Assembly (NCBI RefSeq): GCF_018143015.1
Contig: NC_054740.1
Location: forward strand, 12,172,640-12,236,639
From: Lytechinus variegatus
Taxonomy: Eukaryota; Echinodermata; Echinoidea; Temnopleuroida; Toxopneustidae
Direction: 5' to 3'
DNA length: 64,000 bases
The notes below the pieces were generated by a model that worked only from the letters and a program-made list of their open reading frames with translations, had not been told where the DNA came from and ran no database searches. Of this stretch, positions 1 to 13,500 are shown one piece after another (within the stretch, counting starts at the first letter, position 1; each line of letters starts with the position of its first letter). The translations under genes and the position numbers were made by a program.

Positions 1-344
1 CCATCTCCGCCAAAGGTAGAATGTTTTGTTCCAGTCTCTTGATCTGATGCTATTATAGAAATATAAACTGTTTTGCACAGATTCGCAAAGCAATTTGAAA
101 CCATTAGAAGAATTTACTTCCTATTTTTTTTTCAAGTGTATGACTGTACATTATCCATTTTTCTCATGTGTTCATCGTCAAGCACAGGAACACCCTGAAT
201 AATTAAGAGATATGTAGTTGGCCATTGAAACTGCCACATTTGATGCTTAGACTAATTATGGATTTAAGAATATGGGTTCATGTATGAATATAGAATTCAG
301 TAATTTCAGATTTCTCACCATCCAATATTTGTTCTGCTTTTCAG
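1..344 (+). other. AFF intron, 3' end
   Basis: AT-rich non-coding sequence ending in the acceptor at 343-344. No other feature seen. Confidence 0.6.
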
Positions 345-1538
345 AAGAAGTCATACAGCTTGATGAACCAGATCCGAAAGGTGCAGAAGGAGATGCCACA
401 GATGGCGCCAAGTACTCCTTCATTCCGTGAACCACCGAGTGTGGAGAACCCTCTCTCCAATTCCAGGGTAGATCCTAACGAAGGGTCCAAGCATCCGGAA
501 CAGAGCGCCGAAAGCGGGGACAACGAAGATCACGACAGCTTCAGTAAATACAACACCAGCCAACCTCCCAGTTTTACAGATTTTCATCAACTCATAGAGA
601 GCTCGCACGATTCCAAAGCATCCCCCAGCTCTGTCAAATCAAAAGGAAGTAGCAAATCATCTTCAAAGCCTTTGGGCAGTAGTAAGCCAACTGTAAAGCG
701 CCCTCAGTCAAGGACAGACAACTCCAGTGGCTCGAAAACGGGCAGTGCAAAAGACACTAGTAGTTCGTCTCGTGTGAAGTCGGAATCAAATTCTAAAGAG
801 AGCAGTAAGGCTAAGAGCAGTAAACAGTCGAGTAAAAGTGCTAGTAGTATAAGTAAAAAGAGTCCTGGACCTGGGGCTGGAGCAAAGTCAAGTACAAAAA
901 CCCAGGAAAAGAAACCTGGACAAAGGGCCAAGCAAACTGAGAAAAAGCGTGTGCCAAAGTCTATTCCATTAATTGATTCAGATTCTGATTCAGAGGATGA
1001 AAGGACTCCATTGCGGCCGTCTTCTAAGGCGGCCGTCAATACAAGCACAAGTAGTAGTAGTAGTAGCAGTAGCGGGAACAGTAGCTTGAGTACCTTGGAC
1101 ACCAGCTACCCTGTCAGGCAACCTAAGGTTGAGCCGGAGAGCGGGAAGCGCATGCCAGGTGTGAAAAAGGGCGATAATAAGTACATGGTGAAACCAGAGC
1201 CGTTGGACACATATGAACATCGGAGGCCTCCCTTTGATGACTTTGCTCACATGGACCCCATCGTTTCCCCGATCAGGGCAGACTTTGTTGATGAGCAGTC
1301 GCGTCCTTTAGACCGTCATCCTGAAATCCAATACGACAAGAATGGGAAACCATCTGTGTTTGTCAGGTTACGACGGGACCTCTTTGATCACTTGCCAAAG
1401 TCTAGTGTATTTAAGTTTGAACAAAATGTACCTGGACCGTCAACTCAGAAGCGGAAAGACTCTACTGACCCGCCAGAAAAACCTTTAACAGCAATCGTTA
1501 AACCTGTCAAGAGGAAACAAACTGAACTTGAGAAGGAG
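345..1538 (+). CDS. AFF4: AFF exon a: Ser/Lys-rich transactivation region
   Basis: The acceptor is a pyrimidine tract plus CAG at 342-344; the exon enters in phase 0 (first codons K K S Y S L M). The donor is GAG|GTTGGT at 1539. Reading past 1538 gives an intron-derived tail that stops at 1613, so it is not the true end. Features: Ser-rich runs, including an AGT/AGC poly-Ser tract at about 1049-1084; the acidic block SDSDSEDERTPL; and DKNGKPSVFVRLRRDLFDHLP, which resembles the conserved K-I-PLS-L motif of AFF proteins. A basic KPVKRK motif sits at the 3' end. Confidence 0.85.
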
Positions 1539-4500
1539 GTTGGTTGTTCCAGATTATCTACTTCATTCCCTAAACGTTGGCTTGTGTTGGAATTTGTGAT
1601 TTTCCTATGCTGAATTCACAAATATTGATTTTATAAAGAATCATAGAAGTAGATATTTGTAATGATTACTTGTAGACTTTTGAAAAAAGACGATCCAAAA
1701 TATGTCTTTTTGGATTGAGCCTGATAGGGAATATATCTAACAGAAAGAATAAAGATATATACATATTCTTTGCATTCCTCAGTGAAAAGACATTCATTAG
1801 AATTGTTCTTCCCTGGATAACTTTTTGAATGTACATTTCATTCTGTACATTTTCCATACTGCTTTGCTGTTGAAATATGAATCAGCTCTAAAGCGATCTA
1901 AAGACTGCGCTGGAATCAACATACATTCTGTTCAGCTAACATTTTGTTTTTACTATTGGATGCACTATTGGAAATAAATATCATTACGGCATGACTTATT
2001 TCTCGTGTAATTTGTACACCTTTTTATATAATTTCTTGTATTTTCACCTCAGAAATCTGGAAACAAGAGATCAAGGATAGAAAACAAGTCACCGAGGAGG
2101 ATGAGAGAAGATGCGCTGAGAGGTGTAAGAGACGAACCCACCGAGGCCTTAGAGTAAGTTTGCAGACCCATTTCACACAACTTGCTGTGATAACAGATTC
2201 ACAGTAACAGTTAAAAGCTCCTCAAATCATTTGATTTGATTGGTTGATCGTGAACTTGTTACAAAATTCGTAAAGCAGGTATTTATGAAACAGGATCCTG
2301 TTTTAGAAAATTGTGACGACTCTTAAGAGTGATGGCATCAAGTTGATATCCTCTTGGAGGATCCTTAATAAAAGTTGCTTGGCATGGTATTGCTCATTTA
2401 AAACATCTGTGGTTCCCACTCTGGAATCTTCTTGCAGAATAATGAAAATCATAGTAGAGAATGAACACAATATGTTAAGATGCTGAAAAATGGTACAGGT
2501 TCAGATATTCTTACGACCAGACATGTCACTTTCCTGACAGTTCTTGACACTCTCTTCTCTTGCACCAGGGATATTATTGATAATTAATATTTACATTTCC
2601 CCCCCTCCCCAATTTTGTAGGCCATTTGTATCGAGTGAGAGTTCATTAGACAGGCGGCAGTCCTCAGACAGGAGAGGTAGTGTGTCCAGTATGACCAGTC
2701 AACCATCGTCACATAGCAGCAGGAGAGGGAAGAACGACTGCGATCCCCACCACCCATCCAGCCGCTCCAAGCGGGACAGCAGCCGTGGTCGGGATTTCGC
2801 CAGCCAGCGCATCCACGACTGGACCAGCCCCGAGCACCATGCTGATAGGTCAGTGGAAATGCCACACAATGTGGCCCTCGGAGGAGGAGGCGGCGAGGCC
2901 GACCCATCCGCCTCCTCGCACCGCAACGGTGGCCTCTCCCACTCTCATTCCCACTCTCTCCCTCCCCACACCCACCATTCCACCACCTCCCACCCCCATA
3001 GAGGCGTGGAGGGCGAGGACTGGAGGGTGTTCCCTCCTGCAGAGAGCTACCCAGGGTACGGTGAGGAGGCGCAGTCCAGACACAGACTGGAGTTGGACGA
3101 AAGGTGAGTCCATCCTTGTGGTTAGCTGACTTTGACTTGTCTGTTCCCATCCGTTCTCTCGTTGTTGTTGTCGAGTTCTTTCTTGAATTCCTTGCCTTTG
3201 TTGAGATAGAGTGTTATTTGCTTCATTAACTCACCCTAGAAGCTGTTCACATGCACAGCAATAACGACAATTAGAGGCTGATGTTGTGCTATTTATTTTG
3301 GCTCTGATCTAGTGCTTCCTGAAGATCATGACAGTGTGAAGTAGTCAAATGAGCAACGTATCCTCACCAGGCACGTAAAGCACCACATAAACTACAGAGT
3401 TCTTGCTCCTTTTCATTTAAACTCAAACATCAAAGAGCAATGACCACTGTTCATCTTAGCAAAGATATGTTGATATGTTAGGCAGCTGGGTCTTGACTAA
3501 AAATCATGAGTGGAGCTGGAAAGATGTCATTGACCAACCCTTTGATAAATACACTCCCACATCATCAAAAAGCCTGTTCTCACTGTAGCAGTAGTCATAT
3601 AGTTCAATGCTTCACATCCTTAACTTGAATATTAACACATCAAGCTGCCAACACTTTTAGTAATGCACCAAAAATAGGGACTATGAGAACATTCTTGAAG
3701 TATAATTTCATGACGTGTATGTCTTTATTGTTGGTTTTCTTCCATTGGTGGTATAACTTGTGTTTGTGCCCCTAGCATATAAATGAACAAAATTTTCATA
3801 TTAGTGCTTTCTGTCCGTCACTGTTTAAAGAATTTCTTTGCTTTCCACTTTGCATGAATCAGTAGATGTTTATTGTTATGGTTTTGTGTTTCAAATGCAT
3901 GGCCTTATTTTGTGTGACACCCAAATTTTAGCTATTAACATGATGAGAAGCAGAAATATGGACAGTAATGGTCTGGAAACATGGCATATAAGATATGCTT
4001 TGTAAATAAATATACAATAAAAGAATATTTTTTTTAAATGAACGTAATGGGAATACTTGAACAGACTACAGATATAGCACAAGAATAGAGCTTAGAGAAA
4101 GAATATTTATAAAATATGAAAACAAACAATATTTTTATATTATAAGGAATTAAAAAAGGAATCCTTATACATGCTGGTATCGATAAAGCCTACAGTATTT
4201 TCATTTATTTTATATAGTAAAAGCGCAATGTAGCTGAATAAATGCCTTGCGTAAGGACATAGTGCTGTGGCGGGGATGGAACCCTTAACTTTTGTGTCTC
4301 CAGTCAGTTGCTTTTGACTCCTCAACCACAGCACTCCCAAGTGGGAGGGGTATTGCAAGAAACTGACATTTAATTCAAACTCAAGCATAAATCCAAAAGT
4401 AAGTGTGATTATTTTAAAGCAGGAAAGTTGAATTACAATTGAACGCAGATCAACTATAGAATTACATTTAATCAAGGACTTGCACTTGCGTGCTTGATTC

Positions 4501-7500
4501 GGAAATAAACATTAGTTTCTTGCGACGCCCCAATAAAGAAGGCAGTTTTAAAGATGACAATAGACACCTACAAATCCTGTAATCAGGCAGAGTTTAAATC
4601 CATCCAAAATGGCTTGGATGCAAGAGGTACTCTCATTACGAATCTCCCCCAAGCTCTCGAGCAGAGCACTCGACGGTGTCGCATTACAGACCGACCCTGC
4701 GCAAAATGAGTTAAGAAAGATACATCAAATTGGCAGTAGCCACCGTGGCTGTATCTGGACGAGACCCACCAGGCATTTGCCATGTCTCCCGTTATGCCAT
4801 CAGAATCATCGATCTGTTGGTAACCCGAGAATTTTTACGGTGGTTGCATTATCACTATTTTTCATTGGATTCGATATCTTAACAAGAGAAAGAGAATTCA
4901 ATATTTCGAAATGGGTGAAGAAAATGTGCTCGGGTTGTATGTTTGTAATCTGAATCCTTAAGGGAAGTAACTTTAGCAGCGCCGTTCATGAAAAGATGTT
5001 GTTGTCTTTGAAAATGGGGAAAGGGATGGTGTTTTCATGTAATATGTTCCCTGTAGGGATATGGAGGTTATGTTTTATAGGGATGCTTCAGTTCCAAAAA
5101 CATACTACTGTCTGTCAAGGTCGTTTCTAAATATATCCTTAAGAGTAGATAAAGCAGGGACTGGGATGAGAGAGGGGGAGTAATGATTAGTGGAAGCGTC
5201 ATGGTGTAGCGGTTCTGACTCTCCCCTCGTAATCAGAGGGTCGTGTGTTCGAATCCCACCATGACCTAGCGTCCTTTGGCAAGGTGTCACTGTCATCCAC
5301 ACTTTGCCACTCTCCACCCAGAGTAACCGGTATGATATGAAAGCTTATGTAATATGCCTAGCAATTGAGTCTTGTAACTCATATTGGAATGCTCCCAAGG
5401 GAGTAGAGAATGTCCATACGTTGTATACGGGCATGCCAGGATCTGATGACCGGGGTAAATCTGTAAAGCATGTATCATTATCATTATTAGAGCATTCTTG
5501 TATAAAGCTAGAATGAACCAATGATCTCATGCGGTATGGTAACACACTTAAGAATCTGTAATTTGCTTGAGAAGACAAGAGTGCCCCTGATATGCTATTA
5601 ATATGATAATCTCTTGCTTTATGATCTCACGTTTATTGCTATAGTTGCTTTTAAAGTTTAGCATTTAAATGCAGTTCACATGTCGTCGACGCTTGATAGT
5701 TTAATTTGATGGGAATTTGTTTTGAATATTAATGGGTGTGGATTCTCGGCTCCATGATATCGTGACATTTGTGACGTTAGCTGTGAAGTTGTTATATTAA
5801 TTGATAGATTTATATGGATGTAAGATGACATTCAGTGTCAGGCAGACAGGCACCAAAAGGAGTATTAATGGAATTTCTAATCCATTAATAAAAATTGGAA
5901 ACTTGCTTTTTTAAAAGATGTACGATTTGCATGATGGTTTGGTATTTTGTCGAGTATGCATTGAACATATATAAAGTAAAGCAAATTTCATGATGAAGTT
6001 GTACAGTAGCTATATTTCAAATCTGAATTGCATGAAGGAGAATCATTAAAACAAATTCACATCAAACTATCACCATGAGTTTCTAAAGGTGTACTAACTA
6101 ATAGTAGCCAGAATTGCTTGATTTTTTTGTTTGTGCATAGAAGACAATTTTATACAAAGGCTTCCCTAAAATCTATTGTATAAATGGAGCTTTTCAATTC
6201 AGTGATAGATATCTTGATAGCAATGTGGACCTGAGAACCTTCATATAAATAGTCTATCATATTTCATGGTATCAATATTCTACAAACCTAAGAATGTAAC
6301 AAATTATCAATTCAAGCATCAATTAAGTTGCTCATACCAATTATTTCAGCATTGGTAAATATAAGTGACCTATCTAAGGCAGAAATATAAGGTGCATGGA
6401 AGGATATTGGATCAAAGTCAGAAATCTAACAAATTAGACAGGAATTGACCGTGGTGCTGTATCTTATCCTTTCTTAGGGAGGGTTGATTTCTTTGTTTCA
6501 GACCCACAAATTGATGTCATGCATTATTAACTGAGTGAGGGGAACACCTGCGTCCCTCTAATTTGGTGGTGGCAGGGAATTAGGGGATAATTAGCCGTTC
6601 CTCTTTGATGATATTGAATGAGAATAAAAACGGGTGTGATGGGTTTGAATTTCATGACTGATTCGAGGTCAGAGAGACGGACAGATTAATAAATGAATCT
6701 TGATGTTTCATTCTTGAGGAAGCCATGCATAATTCCAAATGTTCATTGAAGTTGTATGAATTGAGTTATGGGTAGATTATAAATATAAAAATCATGACAT
6801 TTTGTATCTTATGGGAGGATCTTCATGAAAAACTTATATTTAATTCAATTGATAATAAAGATGTATAAATTCAGTTTGAGATGAGAGGGATTTTTTGTAA
6901 ACATTTCATTGTCTTATTCATTAAGTCTTTAAGTTTGGACTGATATCATTTGTTAGACTTTTATTTACCCCTAATTTGTCAAAATAATGACATGATTCTA
7001 CCTGGAATCAGTCAGCAATTGTAGGAGTCAAACTGTAAAACTTCAGTACAAAGGTTGGATGTGGCAAGGATTTGTGGTGAATGGTGTGTCTAGAAAACCC
7101 GGAATGTCTTGAAGTCCTGAAATTGATTTTGGCATCTTCTTTTTATAACACATTCGGGAATAGATGTTCCCCCGCAATGACGCACAAAGGAACAATTTTC
7201 AAGATGAGAGAATGTGCACATCCTTAGAGCATAACAAAGGATTTATTGAAAATCAATGGGCCTATATCAACTTGAAGGGGTGATTTAAAGGAGCGTGTAT
7301 TACTGTAAAACTAGGAGCTTCTTTTGTTATCTCCCATATGCTACAGGGGAAGAAATTATATATATCAAATTCTTAGAACGCACCTTCCGAATGCATAATT
7401 AAGGGTATAGACACACACTTCTACTTTCTATGGTTGGGTATTGAGAGAGTGTGTGTTTGTGTGTGTGTACAGTGTATAAATACAGTATGCCCACGTTGAC

Positions 7501-10500
7501 TTCTCGTGAACTGTCTGCTATTTTATTGCAAAGTAGACCTCTAATCAGTATTTGCCTATTGATTTTTTTCTCTCTCTCTCGGTCTCTTTCCTGGATAGCA
7601 CAGTGTATTCCGTTTCAGTGGCAAGGTTGCCTCGCTGCCGACATTGTTTCTGTAATGCGTTTACATAAGCGTTGCCTGTCTCCCTCGCTTGGAGGGATTG
7701 TTTGATCTTTCGTAAAACACTGGGATATACAGAGAGTATGATAAGTGTTTAAGTACTTACTCTGGACTCGAAATGATTTATTATCAGTATGCCTAGTTCT
7801 GGCTTTTATAATACAATAGACAAATCAAAATATGCATTAGGTCTAATGTGATGTTGTAAGATCTAAAATGATCGTGAGAATTTGAGATAGCCTATGTATT
7901 GTAGTAGATTTGTAGATGAACTAGGCCTATAATTAAAGCAGTATATTTTTCTATTCATTTCTAGGCATATATATTTAGGCGTTAAGTGCTCCATTTCATA
8001 CTGAGTTATAAACTAGAAATTTGTCTTGTATCAATACCATGGAAGGACAAAATATTAACATACTCTGAAATTAAAGGGTAAGTTCACCTTGAATTAAAAA
8101 TTGTTGTAAAAATAGCAGAAAAAATCACTACTAAACAAATATTGATGAAGGTTTGAGGAATAAAGATTAAGAAAGTTATTAGAATTTTAAGCTTTGGATT
8201 TGGACGGGCAGCTGACCAATATGCTATGTAATATAAAATGCATGAATTTCGTTTTTAACGGTTCATGATGACTTATTTTTAGTTTTCTATTCATGATCGG
8301 GTTTGAAATGACTAAATGTCTATACAAAAGGTACAGTGAAAACCATTTTCAATTCTTTTAGAAAATGATATATTGAAATTCTAATAACTTTTTAATTCTT
8401 TGACAGATTTTTCTCAAACCTTTGGCAATATTTTTAACTATTTTTTCTGCTATTTTTACGATAAACTTTTTGTCAGGGTGATTTTCCCCTGTTAACTAAC
8501 ATACTCTGTTCATGTATTTTAAAAACAGTTTATTCTTTAATTTGAGAATATGAAATAGATCTGGATATATGTATACTATGCTTTATTGGGTAGAATGTTA
8601 TCAATACTACATTCATAGCAGAGGTTTTGTTTGTCCGGGTGTGTGGCGGCACCCAATGCCTTTACACCAGTGACACCTGGCTTCCTCCATCGAGCTGTCA
8701 ACGGGTTCGGAAAAAGAGAAGAGGGAAAAGCTCACTGAGGTTTTAGGGATGAAAAGAATTGGAGAGAGTGATATGTTGGGTTGTGTGTCATTCAATTTCC
8801 TGCCTATGTCGAGATTTATCCATGGCGATAGTCACAACACATCCCGTTGCTATCTCAATACCGTAATGCGACAAGTGATGGATATTTCATCGTCTAGCTC
8901 CTTCGCTCCTGAGCTCTGTCCTCCGCCAGCCGGATCAGATATGGGTTAGGTGAAGGCGGCGTGGGATGGGTTAAACATCATCATCCTCGTCAATGCGCCC
9001 GTAGTGCAGGGACTAGCCTGCTTGGTATTTTGAGATTGATTAGGTTCTTTGTATGCTGTCAGAAAGCAAGAATGTCAAATCAAATTTCCTGCGTGTCATA
9101 AAGGTATGAGGGAGAACCTCCAATATGGTATGGATTTTCGGGTCCCGGTGACCTTTGAAGAGAGAGAGCGGCTTGTGGATGCCTTCGAGCCTCTGCGGGT
9201 GCAAAGGGACCATGCATTCATCATCAATTACTTGTTGTCCAGATGAGCCAAAGATAGGCACTTCTGGTACCTTAAGATGTTGACAGTGACAGGCATTTGA
9301 GCTGAATGGTATTGATGTATATATTTCCCAGTTGTAGAATTGGTCCTGTATTTACAGTAGGATGTGATTAGCAGTACTTCCTTTCATTGCGCAGGTGATA
9401 GTGATAGCCCTGTTGTTAATGTCCCAAAGTGATTTGCCCCCTTAAAATATGGCTTTATGTTAACTTATTGGCTATCTGAGCTGTGGTAAAATAAAGTATT
9501 TTTTTAGACTAATTGCCTGAGGCATATCCAATCATTTTGACCCCATCTTCCCTTTAATCTGCAGGAATTCTGATAGTATTTCAGTGTATGTTTCAAGACT
9601 AATCACTGCAACCGTTAATATCCAATATTAAAGTACATGCTTGAAAAACTATGATCCTCATATTTCTTCATTTCATCTCTTTGGATGTCACCTTTCAATC
9701 AAACATAAGTCCTCTATACAGTAATTGTTCATACCCCCCTCCCTCCAGTGCCTTCATTTGTTCACTTTGACCCCACCCTACCTTGGCATTCTGCTTACCT
9801 ACTTGGCAGCGATTCTATCTCGAGTCACTTCATGTTCACTTATCTGTCATCGGATGCACACAAGTTAGTGACTTCGGTTTCAGCCAGGTCGGGGCCTCCG
9901 GGGTAAAAGAAAACAAGTGAGAAATGACTAGGAAAAATACATTTTCAAAGTAGTTCACTTCTCTGTTTACAGTATTTCTGCCTTGTTGCACTATTTGCAC
10001 CTTGGCTTGTAGGTTGGGAACTTTGGGTTAAGATTCAAGGTCTCTGCTTCAAAAAATGATTATATCATTTTGGAGTTCACTTTAATTTCTACATCTTTAA
10101 AAAGCAAAATTTATTTGTAAAAAGTCCTTTCAAACTGTTATTCTCTTTTTCTTACAAGCCAGAACAAAAAGTTATTTGGTCATTTCAAATTGCAACTAAC
10201 AAGTTATCCTTAATCAAACCTACGATATTAGTGTACCAAAATTCAACGTTTTGTTAAAGAGTCTTGACATAAATCCTGATAATAAATTGTTGGATTGATT
10301 TTTGCGATTCAATGCTTTGAAGATTATATGCAGTCAGTGGCTACATTCTGTGTTAGAGGGCCCATAGCAAGTTAAACTGCTGATGTGTTATACTTCTATT
10401 CTACATTTCAAAATGGAAGAAATATAACATCGAAATATCTGATATATTCCAGGGACCTTTTTATAGGACAAATGAGAATGTATTCTTTTCATAGATAAAA

Positions 10501-13500
10501 TAATTGCGACACACTTTAGTCTTGCTTAATTCATCTCCAATATTTGTTACGAAATGTCATTGATCTGCCTGTATTGTTAATTTCATTATATTTTGGAAAT
10601 TTTGTTGAACGTAAATAAATAAATCTAAATCTATTACTTGAGTGAACCACTTCGTTGAAGAGGATAGAATGTACACTGATTTATATTTAGGCCTGGATTT
10701 GATACAAAATAACCAGTTGCCTTTTAATTTGACACTTTTTGGCAGTATAATGGGTAAGAATTCAGTTATTTTTAAGTCATGCCTAATGCAATGAATATAA
10801 AGTAATGTGAATCATAGAACAATTTTATCAGTTTATAAAGAGGCCGGGGAGGAAATAGGCTCTGGGGTTCAATTCCAAGCTTGATTTTGTGTGCATCTTT
10901 CAAATCATTGCATTTGCATTTACCGAACTGAAGTCTAATTGATCAAATCTTGACATGTAATTTAATGTGATGATAGGTTCATTACATTGTCACTTGGGCT
11001 AATGTCATCCAGGTAAGCATGCCATGTAGCTGTTAATAAAGATACTCATGACTTAGTGAACAGCTGGAGTATGAAGTGCCAAATTGATTAACAATATTTT
11101 CCTGATGTACATGTAGTACAAAGTGCGACTATATAGCTTTCGTAATTAAATCAAGTGTTGGAAAAATAAGCTTTGCAAGAGAAAACTATGCCTAGGGAAC
11201 AAAAATTTTAATTACCATGATTGGCATATTGCAGCTTGAGCTCCTGCGATGGTAAAAATGAGTATGGAGCCTGTTTAGTTTGCGTGCTTTTTCCATTAAT
11301 TCATTGATTTATAAGTAATTTTAGCAGCTTTATAAAACAATCACTAGTCTTTTCTTGAATGATCCAGGCTCCAGTCTTACCAAGATTTGGAATTTATCCG
11401 ATCAACCTTTATGGAAATCTATAAATGCCATAATTTATCACACAGGAAATAATACGCACACACTGAATTGTCAAGAAAGTGATGCTTGTATGAATATACG
11501 TCATAGGAATTACATGTAAAATTTTTTTGAATAGACATAGATGTTGGCACCATTGGCTTTCCATAGTTATGGGTCATGACATCATTATTGCAACTCTTTG
11601 TAAGATGGGACCGTGATCTTTTTTCGAAAGGACAAGTCCACCCCAACAAAAAGCTGATTTGAATAGAAAGAGAAAAATCTAACAAGTATAACACTGAAAA
11701 TTCATAAAAGTGGGATGTAAAATAAGAGAGTTATAACATTTCAGTTTCGCTGAATTTCTCAGAACAGTTATATGCACATCCTGTTTGGTATGCAAATGAG
11801 GGGACTGATGACATTACCCACTCAATATTTCTTTTGTATTTTGTTATATGAAATATGAAATATTTTTATTTTCTTGTCATTGTCATGCGAACAAAGTTTC
11901 ATTCCTTCCTGAACACGTGGAATTCCATTATTTTAACATTTTGTTGTTCAAGCAAGGGGTCCCTATTGTCAAATTTGTGAAAATTGAAATATTATATAAT
12001 TATGATAATAATAATAATAGCGGCATATTTACCCAGGGTAGCCACTTCAGTTCCGAAAACTCTTCTCCCAGCGGGCCCTGCTATTATTACCCCGGCTTTA
12101 GCACGGCTACCTTGATCGGGCGCTCGAGCATTCCAGGAATTTCTCCCTACTGGGTACCCATTCACCTCACCTGGGTGGAGTGCAGCACAATGTGGATAAA
12201 TTTTTTGCTGAAGGAAATTACGCCATGGCTGGGATTCGAACCCACGACCCTCTGTTTCAATTCAAACAATAAAAAACAAAAGAAATAGTGAGTGACATCA
12301 TTGACTCATTTGCATATCACTGAGTCGAGCATAGAACTGTTGTGACAAATAAGTGAAACTTTAAAATGTCATAACTTTCGTATTTCACCTCCGATTTTGA
12401 TGATGTTTTCAGCATTATTCATGTTCGATTTTTTTTATTTATTTAAATCAGCTTTTTTCTGGGGTGGACTTGATCTTTAATACCAGCACCATCCCCACCT
12501 CTTTGTAACACAGAGGATTGCATCAATGGCCAAGTGTCAACAACCAATCAAAATCATTATAGCATTTGCAAAATTATTCAAAGAGCTTGCCAATTAACCA
12601 ATCACCATTGTTGTTATGAATACTCAATTGATCACAAGACATGCACACTCCCACTGGCTTTCAGCTTGATCGAAAACCATGGTTAACATGACCTCCGTGA
12701 AAATATGATCTGTATTCCAATTACGATAATGAGTACTTTTCAACGTGCATTGCAATTGATCATGGCTCACATCTAGTTTACTGAGTTATTTCCCTATCCC
12801 ATATCCTCATCAAGGTTAATGTCTAATTTCATTATTTTATGTCGGCCATGACGCGAAAGAAATAATTGTCTGGATATTAAATTGAAATCTGAAGATGGGT
12901 TTTCCCTAGGAGCCATCAGAATTTGCAATAGTGGTGACATTGTGAAGTGTTATTGAGTCAGATAGTCACTCTAGTGTATACAGATATAGCATACAGACGC
13001 AGAATTTCTGTATGTTTTTAGAATTACTAGTAATTGATTGGTCATTATCTGTCTTGTAGGGTATTCATTAATGGAAAAGCACATAAAAAATGGATGGGAA
13101 GAGATTTATTGATAAGTTAGTTGTGTAAGAAATGTACACAGTGAGACCATAAGTAGTAAAGACATAACAACATGAGGTATAGTAAGTCAGTAGTGCGCAC
13201 CCCCCCCCCTCCCCCCGTGGACTTAGATGTCATATGGCATATTTATTTATGCACAGTGAATTAGTGGTTACAATGTATTTAGGTAGGTTTACTTTTGCTT
13301 CAATAACCCCGCCTATAATTATGCACAGTCATGAAGGAAAAAAAAAAATAATGAAAGTCGGGTAGGTGGGATCGCACTACAGCATCAACATGTAGTAAGT
13401 ACTATCAGTCGTGTATATAACATTACATATTGCTGAGATGGACTATGAATATACTGAATACGATGATGATGATGATGAATTCACGGTGGATTCCCACGGG

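Noticed and set aside
704..1250. Leu-rich and other minus-strand frames opposite AFF exon a
   Set aside because: They are mirror frames of Ser/Lys codons (AGC, AAG) of the real exon and have no splice or family support.
5198..5265. Functional tRNA gene
   Set aside because: The acceptor stem is perfect, but the anticodon loop is atypical, the D-arm is irregular and it is followed by a SINE tail ending in ATT repeats.
5105..5317. Minus-strand frame containing a GGIRTHDPL peptide
   Set aside because: This is the well-known spurious translation of the box B region of a tRNA-derived SINE.
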